Source of the DNA: Phytophthora hibernalis
Taxonomy: Eukaryota > Oomycota > Peronosporomycetes > Peronosporales > Peronosporaceae
Direction: 5' to 3'
Assembly: GCA_012656075.1 (NCBI GenBank)
Contig: JAAKBF010000224.1
Location: forward strand, 434,001-498,000
DNA length: 64,000 nucleotides
The notes under the pieces were generated by a model. It was given only the letters and a program-made list of their open reading frames with translations. It was not told where the DNA came from and made no database searches. Below are positions 11,992 through 23,181 of the stretch, piece by piece. Within the stretch, counting starts at the first letter, position 1. Every line of letters starts with the position of its first letter. The position numbers were made by a program, and so were the translations under genes.

Positions 11992-13664
11992 TTACGTTGA
12001 TATGGCCAGGTAAATGTCTTTCTTCTCGGCTTGTTTTCTTCTTGGTGAGTTGTCCAGCCCTTCGTGTCCTCTGTTCTTGAGTCTTTCTTCTCCAGCGTAT
12101 TTGTTTCGATCAACGCGAGTCTTCAAGGTAACTCGCGATAAGCTTCGTCGCATGAGCTCCTCTTCGCGAGGTGTAAGTGGCATGTCATTCGACGTCGAGG
12201 GCTTCAAGTTGCATCAAACCCGTGTTTGCCCACAATAGTTGGCGTGCTTTTCGAAGAATGGAGCATTTGATCCTTCGTAACCACATAACCCTTGACCAGA
12301 TTATGGCTTTCGCCACCTGAACGCATTCCGCCACTTGATGCTTGGTTACTTGAAGACGTTGTTAAAACGATGTTCAGTCCTTTGGCGTTCGGGAACCGGT
12401 GACTTGTGTGTCGTGAGCTCGGAGATGTCTTCGTCCTCAACCGGGATGCCATTAAAGGTGGGCAGTACTTGTTGCTTATCGGATTCAAAGCGACCATCAT
12501 GTTGTTCATAGAGGTTGTGTTTGTGTTCACGCCTCCACCAGGTTGCCTAAACTTTTCTTGAAATCGTCGGTCATTCAGTAAAGGATCAACCACAACACGC
12601 TGGTAACGCGAGTTACGTTCCAGAAGCTCCACAAAGCAATCTCCTGCTTGATCTTCATCCTCGGAAAGATTTGCTGTATAAAAAACAGAGAACAGTGAGA
12701 CGTCACTGTGTGAATTTCTAAAGCAATTCGCTTTGTTACCGTCAGTTTGCATTGCCACGCGACCCATTTGAACATTCAGTACTTGGTTGGGAGAAGCACT
12801 CGAATGCGATAGAGTAGCTGAGTGTGCTCGGTATCTATCGGAGACCAACTTTGGTGAGTGTGCGTTCGCATTCTGTAAAATTTCCTCCAAAGTTGACTTC
12901 CGTCGCATCCTCGGTCTGCGACTGTGCTGCTCTGTTCGCATCTGCTTTTGACGGTAGTTGTGCGATATCTTGCCCATGGTTTCGTGAAAGAAGACAACAT
13001 AGTCGCCTAACCGGTCTGTCGTCGTCATCTACACGTACACGTAGTACAAAGCAATTGTAAATTCAACGAATATCACAATGTACATCGTCATGGCACACGA
13101 TCGTACCAAGTGCGCGAGGATAAAGAGTAAGCGGAAGAACTCGCTTTTGCCAAGTGGTGGCTCCTTTGCGCTCCACTTTGTCCAACTGGACCGCATAATC
13201 ATGGACACCGAGTTCTTGTGAATCGTTTCTGTTTTTGCTTCCACAAGCACAAATGCCAGGTCGTAGTACACGTTGCGCAGCTAGATGCACGGAGCAATGT
13301 AGTAAGTAACACTCATTTGTAGGCGGCGTAAGCACATGGGGCTTACGATCTCTTGATCGATCACTTGCTTGTCGCGGCCGTAGAGCTTCCACCATCTCTC
13401 AAGACATTTCTCGATCGAAGGTAGCTGAGCCATGAAATTGATATCCAGGACAGTATCGTCCAAGAAGCGCAGCAAGTCCTCAACATTCATCGAGCGAGCG
13501 AACGCGCTTTTAACAAAATTGGCGTTTGCCTCGAGCTCCGCCTGAGTGATGGCATCTGCACGCTTTGCATGGATTCGCTTCCAATCGTCCACAACACGCA
13601 ACGAGCTCACGAAGAACGGCATGGTCTCCCGCATGGGAAACACAAACTTCTGCATGATCGGCAT
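11992..13664 (-). CDS. Conserved-looking protein of unknown function
   Basis: I do not recognise this gene. The ATG at 13664 begins MPIMQKFVFPMRETMPFFV, followed by a mostly helical region with VEDLLRFLDDTVLDINFMAQ, WWKLYGRDKQV and MIMRSSWTKWSAKEPPLGK. After about 13030 the protein becomes Ser/Arg-rich and disordered. Introns are visible near 13280-13345, at about 13029-13120 (ending gtgtag just before ATGACGACG) and about 12675-12740. The first stop near 12207 is probably caused by a missing A; the frame then continues with PREEELMRRSLSRVTLKTR to 11992. It ends 22 bp from the chorein-type gene, tail to tail. Confidence 0.5.
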
Positions 13665-13922
13665 GATAGCGCTTCGACGTCACCTGAAGCCTGAAGTGTG
13701 AGCAACTATCCGGAAATCAGTCAGACATTCAGCACAATATCCAAAGTCCACCAAGCGGGTGGGCACGAACTCGGCATCTATTTACAGCCAGCGGGCCAGA
13801 GTCGAGGGTCGCCCCTGAACATGATCATCACATGCTCACAATTAGGTTGTGTGGCAAATTCGGGTGTTCTATGACTATCATAACGATCCCAGTGCTCAGC
13901 CTCCATAGCCTGAAAGTCCTGT

Positions 13923-16900
13923 TCATTTTCCACGTTGGCGAGGATCTCGAGGGTTCCCACGTCCTGGTGCACCATTCATTGGCCGAGGAAAAGCAGGAGG
14001 ATCGTTTCCAGCGTAAGGCACAGCAGCCTGCGGTACTTGATGCATTGGAGGGTCGGAAGGCTGAGGCAGCAAAGTATCCTGGGCCAGGCTGTGGTGGAGC
14101 ATTCCGCTGCATTGGCATACCTGGAGGCTGCCCGTATCCACTAGGATACTGCGGTCTGATCGGAAATTGCTGCTGAGGTGCAAATTGCTGCACAGGTGCT
14201 CCTCGCCCCCGTCCTCTTCCACGGCCCCCGCGGCCTCCACGTTGAGCACCATTGCGCCGTCCTCCGCGGGTACCATCATTGCCTCGCCCTTTACCTCTCC
14301 AACCGTTCCCATTCATTTGACTTGGTTGAGGCGGATATGATGGCTGAGGCCCAGACATCATTGTCGGCTCAACAGGATATTGGGGCTGGGGTAGTCCTTG
14401 ATTTTGATAGTGAGAATTCCTCGCTTGGGCGGAATGGGTTCTTTCAGGTGGTTGCTCCATCGGCTTCAACGTCAGCAAGTTGCACTGTGGGTTCTCTACA
14501 TGTACAATACAGTGCCGGTTATACGCGTGGTCCAAAAGAGCGGACCAAGGCTTCGAGGAGCGCAGAGTATTTTCCTTGCCAATGACGTAGCACGCAAACT
14601 TGGCTCGCGTTAGTGCCACGTTCATGCGTCTGATATCGTTCAAGAAACCAACACCAGCTTTTGGATCAGCTCGGACGGTGGATACTGTCAAATTAAGCAA
14701 AACCTCAGCGTTAGTGACCCGACAAAACCCTCGTAGAGGGTGAAGTACACCGTCAACTTACGAATAATGATATCCTTCTCGCGCCCTTGAAACCCGTCCA
14801 CAGTGTTGATCTCGACTTCTTGTTCATAGCGCTCACCCAGGGCACGTCGGAAGCGATTTCTCAACTCTTCCATTTGCTGACTGTATGGCGTAATCATACC
14901 AACCTTCCCAGCAATAGCGTCAGGAGGACATGAGTTCTTCAGGGTGAGGTACAGATTCACCGCTAGCTCGGCTTCGCCGACGTTCATGCGCGACACCGAT
15001 TTGGTTGCCTTTTCACGACTGCTGAGCAGGTCCCAAAACACCAACGGCATGAATGCAGGCCCTAAACTGTGATACGGCTTTGTGTAGTCATCGCCTTTCA
15101 CATTGTCTCCGTCTTGGAGCTTGCCATCATAGAAGTAGTTTCTAGGGAAATCTGAAATCTTCGGGTGGCTATACGATCGAGGTAAGCGTCAGATACAAGT
15201 TAGGTATCATATCCACGAGTGTACGCATAATGTCAAAATCGTACCTTCGGTATTGCGTTCGCAGCATATGCACAGGATGCTTACAACTTTCCAATCGTTC
15301 GAATAAACTTCGTTCGTACAATGAATTGCCACTGTTACGGGAAAATACCGTAGCTGAAAGTTGCTGAGGGTCACCAACGAGTACGCACTGTTTACTCCCA
15401 AACCTAGAAGCACAAACATCATAAATGGTACACACGTTAGCCAGACAGGTATATACGCACTATAACGTCAGCATTTCTCTACGTACTTCATGGGGATAAT
15501 GGTGGACAGTTCCACGGCTTGAGCAGCTTCATCCACTACCAGCACATCGTACCGAGCGCTGGCATCGAGAGCAGCGACACCTGCACTGCTCAACGTTGTA
15601 AACACAATATGTGCTGTATCTAAGAACGATACTTCAAGCGACTGCCGAGTGGATTGAGAGCGTTGTCCGCCCATCTCACTGACAGCTTTTCGAGCGAATT
15701 CAAATCGCTGTAGCTCCAGTTTTACCTTAAAAACACAAACTGTTAGACGATCACGAAATGCGGTAGCACAGCAATCACTATGTCGTACCTCCGCGAGTTT
15801 TTCCAAGCAGCCATTGATCCGTTGGGCCATGGCCACGTATGGGTGATACCGTGAATAATCGATGGGTCCCCAGTCTTTCGTTTCTTTTGTCACATCAAAC
15901 GCAACCGGTGGGGGCAAACGTGGAGACTGCGGCATAATAATTGTCGGAGATGACGGCCGATGCCGGTCATCAGGAATCACATTCAGCAGAGGTGATAATG
16001 GAGGTGGGGGAGGAGGTGATAGAGGAGGGGGCGGTGGCGGGGGTGACGACGGGTACGAGCCGTGGGGCGAACTAATCGTACTTCCTTCATAGGGCGAATT
16101 CTCACCCGTATGCACCGGAGCCAACGACAAGCTCTCAACATGTTCATGAACCGTGCTGCTAGATGCTTGGCCAGGTAGTGGTTCGTCCTGCTCAGGCGTA
16201 TCGTCGCCGTCATCGGCAAGATCTGCCTCGTTGACTGTACTGATTTCGCCGTCATCCTTCGCACTAGAAATTGTCTGCGGCTGAGATGAAACAGGAAACG
16301 GCTCGTCATCTTCCTCCAAATCTTCACTTTTGATGGAGTTGACTCCAACAGGAAGAGGCTCATCTTCTTCAGAGTTGCTCCCATCGTCCAAAAATGCGTT
16401 CAAAGCTTTCCCACTTGCTTCGGCATTAAACGATTCCTCTTGTTCATCCCAAGCTGGTGGCGGATCCCCAAACGAAGCTGGAAACTCCTCGTCTTCTTCG
16501 TCCTCCTCGGGCACGTCAGCAGCTTCTTCGCCACCTTCAGATGCTGCGTTACTGTAATTGTACGAAACATTTGCGGGTGATGGAATTTCACCAGGAAACC
16601 CAGGAGCAGGAGGCGAAGGGGGAGGTGGTGGGGATTCAGGATATGCTGGTGGCGGGGACGACGGCGGTAACATTTCAGTCGAAGATGGCGGAGGCAATTC
16701 TAGTGGCGGGAGTTTAGAGGATGATGGTGATTCCTCCGCTGGAGGAGCTGGGACTGCAGGTTGATTCTGTTGTGCTTCCGCTCGGGTAAGCTCCTCTAAT
16801 GCCTTAGCGGGATCTTGCTCAATCCACACCACAATACCCCGTAACTGATCACGCAAAATTAGTGAATCGCGCTCCACCTGTACAATTACCGAGGCATAAC

Positions 16901-18837
16901 GGCATGTTTGGTGAGCACGTAACATAGGTACGAACAGAAATTAGTACGATGTGTACGTACCACCATCAGATCGTGGCGCAGACGTCCAATATGACCCTCA
17001 AGAATGTCTAGTGGCTGACTGCAGATTTGGTCGACTTGGTTTTCCAGGCCAACGCTTTGAACATTTGCACTCTGACATAAAGCATTAGTCCTTATTCGTT
17101 GAGAGCCACATATGTCCAGTATCTCCAAAGCAAACGTACCAGTCCTCGGCCAACACGAACAATTTTGGGGAAGTATCGTCTCCCTCTCCATCGCAGAATC
17201 CTTCTTCAATCACCTTGCTCACAATATTGTCGACAGCTGCATTTGACGGCGCCGTGACCAAGATATGAGGTTTTTCATTCCCCACCTGAGCCCACACTTT
17301 TGCTGTCTCATTGTCTGGCCGACGCGCCACGTCCAAAACAGCATTGTAGTAGCGATTGTATTCACGCAAGTGCAGTGAGTTGAGCAACCCCTTCAGGGTT
17401 GTGGTCTTGCCTGTACCTGGTGGGCCCTTGATCAATGTGAAACCTTCTGAAGTAGCCGCAGCTGTGATTGCTTCACGTTGTGAGTCGTTGAAAGTTCTTG
17501 AAAGCCACTGAACGTACTTAAGTCCCAGCGAATCAAGTTGCATGGTTCCTTGCTTGTGTTCGCCTGACAAAAGCAGAGACATCAGCTTGTAATGACTACA
17601 GTCGCAGAGAGCACGAAACTCGCGGACACTTGTCACGAGGTTGTTCAGCTTGAAAAGGTAAATGCTTTCCTCCTTCTCTAAAGCACCCCATCCAGACCTC
17701 AGTATGGACATGGTCAGTCCCTCTTTTGATCCTTTCTGACTGGCCACGATAGCCAAAAACCCGACCGGGGTTGTGTCCGATGCCTCCCCGCTTCCTTCGC
17801 TTTTTACACCATGGGTAGATTTAGCTTTGCGGAAGTAATCTTGATCGGGAGTAACAAGCACTAAGTCGTTGACGAAGAGATCGAGGCGTCCCCAGTCACC
17901 CTTGCGCCTCATTCCAGGCGTGTTTTGCTTTTTCGGTTCAACGCGAATCTTACAGCTTTTGAAATGAATGTTGCTCCGAACCCTTTCGCAGTGATTGGGA
18001 TTGGGTTGGGGTGGTCTGTCGTCACCGCATTGATTGTCTGCGCTTGGACTTCCTCCAGCGCCAGTGGCTTCCACACTGAGAAATAGTGCTCAAACGAGCG
18101 AAACTTGCTCGGCACTTTTTCGATCTCAAGCTCAACCTCTCCCTCCTCAGACCCATCGTTTACTGTGGCGTACGAGCGGTTATCCTGCGTCTCTCGCCTC
18201 AACGCCTCGTAGAACTTCCACTCGAGAATTTCATCAAAAAGTTGTCCAGCGTGTGCTTTGACGGTGGTCCGTACGACGTCGACGTCTGCGTCGGCTTGCG
18301 CTCCGCCTTCGCTTGCTTCGTGGCACGTTTCTGCTGCTTCACCGGTCGTCGGTGCGCATCCACCACATCTTCCTTGACCGGATGTGCAACTTTAGCTCCA
18401 TTCCGCTTCGCCTCCGTCTTCACTGCGGCTGCAACTCGTTTAACTGTCGCCGCGGCCGTCTGCGTCGGCAGCATTTTGGTCGTGCGCTTGACCTTCTTCA
18501 TCTTCATCTTGGCCCGAGGTCCTCTGGATACCTTATCCTCGCCACTGTCACTGTCAATGACCTTCCTCTTATTTCCAGTTGCTCGGCGTTTGGCCATCTC
18601 CTCTTCAGACGAGGCCTCATCCGAGAACTCTCCTTCTCCTTCACTAGCAGAGACTCCTTCCTCTCTTCCAGGCTTCCACTCTTCTTCAGAGGCTGGACCC
18701 TAATGCGAGCAGTAAAAGATAAAAGAAGCAGGCCAAAAGGTCAGATCTATGCTTCCTATCAGGTTTTAGGGGTTAACAGGCCGCGAAGGACGGACCTGAC
18801 GCACGCGCTGCGCGTGTTGCGCGATCAGTTTCGACAT
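13923..18837 (-). CDS. SEN1/senataxin-like SF1B helicase
   Basis: A Upf1-like helicase of the Sen1 group, which unwinds RNA:DNA hybrids and acts in transcription termination. A 14-codon first exon (18796-18837, MSKLIAQHAQRVRQ) is spliced to 18699. Next come an acidic and then a Lys/Arg-rich N-terminus (18690-18250) and the helicase core. Core motifs: Walker A GPPGTGKTT near 17420, APSNAAVD near 17240, DEAAQ near 15520, GDPQQLSATV near 15370, DGFQGREKD near 14790 and RRMNVALTRAK near 14620. The C-terminus has an RGG-type region (14300-14190) and a Pro/Gly-rich tail. A proline-rich and acidic insert of roughly 290 residues lies inside the first RecA domain (about 16770-15890). Single-base gaps near 18237, 18015, 17172 and 14090 interrupt the frame. 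The exact C-terminus is uncertain; another frame stays open to 13778. Confidence 0.85.
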
Positions 18838-19233
18838 TCGCTGGCCGCGACCGCCCGCAGCGGCTCCGAGACGCGTCGAGCGTCGCATTAGACGAGTGCG
18901 GAATTAAGCTTAGGGACAGTCTACGGTCTTCTACTCGGGCGCTTCCTGCGTCCCACAGAGCGTCTATGGACACAGAACCAGCGCGAGGTGGAGAACGAGA
19001 GTCTCCTTTATGTGGCGCGGCGCTCTCAGAGGGCGGAGGCGGACTGCTTCTTCTTGGACGGCGCGGACTCGACGACGCAAATGAGCAAATGAGCGTCGGT
19101 CTGTGCGCGTGCGGGCGGAGCTGATCTCCTAAGCTTCGCGTCACATTCACGTTGGAACCACCTTCGAGTAACATTAGCAAAATCGAGGCCAACATCAATA
19201 CAAAACTCTACATAGGCAGTTGCAGAGCCTTTC
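18838..19233. other. Intergenic, no gene seen
   Basis: A GC-rich stretch between the kinase 3' end and the helicase start codon. It should contain the helicase promoter. Open frames here lack motifs and look like chance. Confidence 0.5.
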
Positions 19234-20867
19234 TCAGCGAGACTGTCTACGGACGCTGATGGCGAGTTCATTGTCGTTGTACATCTCGACGCCGTTGCCG
19301 TTTGCGAGTTGGATCTTGTTCACGCGGCCGTTCATCTTCTGGCTCACTTGCTCCTGCTTGATGGACCGAAGGTAGTTGGGCGACTTGAGGAACTTGTTGG
19401 GCGTGCGTGCACCCGTGACCCACGGATGGGCCAGCGCCTGCTCGGCAGAGAACCGGTCGGACGAGTCCACCTCTGTCAGAAACACAAGCACAATATGTGA
19501 GCTACAGGACGGATTCGAGGACAATTCAGTTGAAGGTCTCACCTAGCAAATGTCGTAGTAGATCCTTCGCACTTTCGGACAAGCCACTCGCCCAACGCGG
19601 GAAGCGGAGACCGAATTTCGCCTGAACGGACACCAAAGTTGGTAAGAAATCGTTGATACAGCTACTGAACAATTCTATGTGTAACGTGACGTACCCGAGC
19701 GGCTTTCTCGTTGGCGATCTTGCCCCCATCGTCGTCGAAGGGCAGACAACCGCACAGCAAGACGTAGACGATGATGCCCAGTGCCCACATGTCCACGGAC
19801 ATAGAATACCCCTGACGCTGCAACATTTCAGGTGCCAGGTAGCCTCTTGTGCCCAGGAACGAGGCGGTTTTGTCGTCCGCTTCCAGAAGCTTTGCTAGCC
19901 CGAAGTCGATGATCTTTACTTGTGCTCCGCGCGACTTGCTCGTCAGCATGAGATTTTCTGTGTCATCGTCAGGCCATGAAAGGTTAAAATGCGTGCCGTT
20001 TGAACAATACGGACATCTCTAGTCGCACCTGGCTTAAGATCGCGGTGGATAATTCCCGTGCGTGCAAATAGGCAACAGCCGACGTGATCTGTCGAACGAT
20101 CGTGCTCGCTTCGACCTCAGACAATGTCCCCTTATTCACGACATAATCAAACAGCTCGCCGCCACTCATGTACTCCGTGACCTGCATCCAATGCCAATTA
20201 GAAAGATGCAATACAATAAAAATACGCATTACAATGTACCATGCAGATCTTCGACTCGGACAAGAAGACGTCTTCAATGTGGATGATGTTGGGGTGCTTC
20301 AGCGACTGCAGCACTTGGATCTCAACCTGTCACCAAACAACTAGCATCAGCTATCCAACATCCAGCAATACTCAACATTTAGCACCACAAAACTCACTTG
20401 AAACTGCTCCATCACCACGTTGTGTTCTCTCTCAACTGCGCGTCGGTCGATGATCTTGCAAGCGCGTACAGTTCCAGAGCGTCGTTCGCGACACTTGTAC
20501 ACCACCGACGTGCCTCCGTGTCCTGCAGTCCACAACACCGTCAGAAACGTCGCCTTCCTCCCGCAATAGCAGCCAACGCACCGATCTCATCCAGCATCTC
20601 GTACTTGGGCTCCATCTTGCCACTACTGTACGCCGGACCCTGTAGCTTGATCGACTGGCAAATTCCAGCACCAAAACGTCCTGTCAGCGAAACCAGTTAC
20701 GGTTTAATGCAACAAGACGCGTGGTAGCGTCTTACCTGCGGCGCTGACGTCACGGGTCGCGAGGTCATGGCTCGGTCGTGCGAGAAGCCATTGGCCCGCC
20801 GCTGGCCAGGCAGCAGGTTGTCGTCTCGGCCCTTCGCCCCGCAGCACCAGGACTGCACCGCGCCCAT
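19234..20867 (-). CDS. CAMK-type Ser/Thr protein kinase with dual acylation N-terminus
   Basis: The start MGAVQSWCCGAKG offers Gly2 for N-myristoylation and Cys8-Cys9 for palmitoylation, so the kinase is probably held on a membrane. Kinase motifs follow over several exons: glycine loop GHGGTSVVYK, ATP-binding Lys in RACKIID, HPNIIHIEDVF, HRDLKP near 20050, DFGLAK near 19900, GTRGYLAPEM near 19845, DMWALGIIVYVLL near 19780 and AHPWV near 19420. The order fits the CAMK group. The C-terminal tail (about 50 residues, KFLKSPNYLRS onward) contains no EF-hands, so this is not a plant-type CDPK. The catalytic loop frame needs one added base near 20058. Introns are short and GT-AG. Confidence 0.85.
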
Positions 20868-21570
20868 GTTAAATCTCGCTCTGCACGACCAACTGAACAC
20901 GGCCTGGCAGATTCGGTTATGCCGACGACTGATCTGTCGGATCCCCTTGAAGCGAGACCGTACCTTCGCGCAACCTTTTCGAAACGTTGTCCCGTCTATC
21001 ACACACGGCATGTCAACGACATGTTGTCCTCCTGTCTTGCACCTTGTCCACCAAGGGCCTTGGTCCAAGGCTTAATGATCGCGAACGTCTTGTGCTTGCC
21101 GAAAGGTCTTGGCGTTGGTCAATTGGCTGTTGTGTAGACACCGAGTCGCCGATTCAACGCGGGTGACGCGCAATCAGCAGCTCTGCTGGCCTCGCGTCAG
21201 GCATCACGACGCAAGGGGTACATGTACATGTGGTTGAAATTGACAAAGGAAGACCAGGTCGTTCCTTTCTTACAACATGTCATTAGCAAGGCAAAGGCAT
21301 ATCTCGGAGAGATCTCGCACTGTTTAACAGTTAAGCAGTGTTTGGGCAAGGCTGAGCCAAGCTCTGCGTTCCATGGTGCAATACTGCTGCGTCGCGAGGT
21401 CCATGACCAATGGAGAGTCGAACCGGAGGACAATGAGGCCATGTGCCACAAGCTGTATGCCTTGCAGCTTGATCACGTCAAATGTCACTCGTCACTTGAA
21501 GTTGAAGTAGTGCGGAGTGATGGTCCTTCAACGTCGCTTCGCACATGGCTACATTCCAACGGCTACCGAA
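20868..21570. other. Divergent intergenic region
   Basis: About 700 bp between the start codons of the kinase and the coiled-coil gene, presumably with both promoters. Open frames on either strand have no recognisable domains. I see no RNA gene. Confidence 0.5.
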
Positions 21571-22214
21571 ATGGCGGACGAAGTGGAGACGCTCAAGCGC
21601 GAGCTCGAGGCACTGAAGCTGCAGCTCGAGAAGGAGCGCAAGACGAATGGCGTCCATAGCAGCACCGACAGCCTAAATCAGCTGACGGAGCGACCTCTTC
21701 ACCGTGATGAGAGCCCCAAGCCGAAGCGACGAGGGGCGACGCGAAGGCTTCTATTACTGCACCGAAAGAGCCACGCACCTACGTGCAACACGCCGTTGTA
21801 GGAACGCGGCGAGGCAAGTGGTGGCTCCGAGACCGACAGGTGCTTTCTCGCGCTACGCCGGAGGAGGGCGAGGCAACTCTGAAAGTGAGGGAGACGTGGG
21901 TCTGGAGCGGTCGTTCAGTCATTTTGGACAAGATCGTCCGGATCCAGGAGGAGGTTGAGGCTCAGGAAGACGATGAGATGGAGGAAGAGGTTGTGGAGGA
22001 GGAGTCTGAAGGTGTCGATATCACGAGTCGAGAGCTGGTTGAGGACCTCGTTGCATCACCTCGCGACGCCGCGACCGAGGCGCAGACATCGGAGGCAGCA
22101 GAAACAAGTGAGACAGCCACGACACCTGGAGAGAAAGCGGTGGTTGCAGTGGAGGAGGAAGCTCTACCGCAGAAGTCTGCGAAGGCCGACGATGAGGTTC
22201 AGCGCCTGTACTAA
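21571..22214 (+). CDS. Acidic coiled-coil protein of unknown function
   Basis: The ATG at 21571 opens a clear heptad segment, VETLKRELEALKLQLEKERK, followed by a basic linker. A middle block (YVQHAVVGTRRGKWWLRDRQ) has paired tryptophans, and the tail is strongly Glu-rich and probably disordered. Length is 214 residues once one G is added in the GGGG run near 21737; without it the frame stops early. I do not recognise the family. The WW-containing core could be a small interaction module. Confidence 0.55.
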
Positions 22215-22530
22215 CTACCCGAGCCATCCGTCGCTAGTGATAGCATGTAACTACAAAGCCCTATTGTACCGGATAGCGTGTCCACCGCATAGTGGTCTCG
22301 ATCCAAATCATATCATAAAGTCACTCAACTTTTCTCAATGCAGAGATTCATACGACGTATGCAAACTCAGTCTTAGCTGCCTGACCACCTTTACGCGATG
22401 ACTGCTTGGTCCATCCCTCCAATATCGTGGCTTCAAGGTGTATATCCACCTGAAGCGGCATTGGGCTCACACTCGCTGAGTTGTGCGTTCACTTTCAAAT
22501 TCGCTTGCTACTCAACACACGACCGACACA
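22215..22530. other. Intergenic, no gene seen
   Basis: A short spacer between two plus-strand genes. It probably holds the 3' end of the coiled-coil gene and the promoter of the next. No repeat or RNA structure stood out. Confidence 0.5.
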
Positions 22531-23091
22531 ATGGAACCGATGAGAAGACCCGGCGACGCGCCTACAGGCTACGAAAGTGGTGCTATCAAGGACTCCAGAC
22601 TGCTCTTGGTACGTTTGTGTCGCAATGCTGTTTAGCTCGCAAGAACTGACCAGAGTATCCTTTGCAGGGCTGACAATCGACTCGATCGTGTTCGGAGTGA
22701 CGCTGCTCTGGAACACCAACAGCGTCCACGAGTTCGTCCAGTGGCCAACTCGAAGGACGTCGCTGCACCGACTCCTGTGTGGATGTCCCAGCCACGCGGC
22801 CTCCTCACGGAGCAGACACTCAAGAGCGACGTGATGGCCTATTTGGCACTGGTCGCCGGTGGACTGGCCAGAGAGAACGACCTGGCGCCGAACACGATGC
22901 AGCAAAAGATGCACATCATCAAGCAGCTGGCCTACGTCGAGAACGATGCCTTCGTGCAGGCCTGTATGGCGAAACTCGAGCCCAATGAATTCCTCGCTTC
23001 CGTCCTCGTGCGCTGCGAATGTCCCGGGTTTGCAATCCAGCCAGCATGCTTCAACCCTCCACCACTGCCGTGGCGACAGGTTTTCTATTGA
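22531..23091 (+). CDS. Small helical protein, member of a two-gene local family
   Basis: Exon 1 (MEPMRRPGDAPTGYESG onward) ends at about 22608. A GT-AG intron of about 60 bp follows, and exon 2 begins GLTIDSIVFGVTLLWNTNSV. One missing G near 22742 moves the frame, after which the protein reads VWMSQPRGLLTEQTLKSDVM and ends NPPPLPWRQVFY. The second half (TEQ, AYLALVAGG, AFVQACMAKL) aligns with the minus-strand protein at 44712-45191, so this is a real, diverged family. No signal peptide or known domain is visible. Function is unknown. Confidence 0.6.
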
Positions 23092-23181
23092 ATCCGTAGG
23101 CAACAGAGATAAGTTGTCCACAATGCACATACCTTTCGTATCAACTCTATTCCGCTCGCTCATCACGGTTGAACAAGACGT

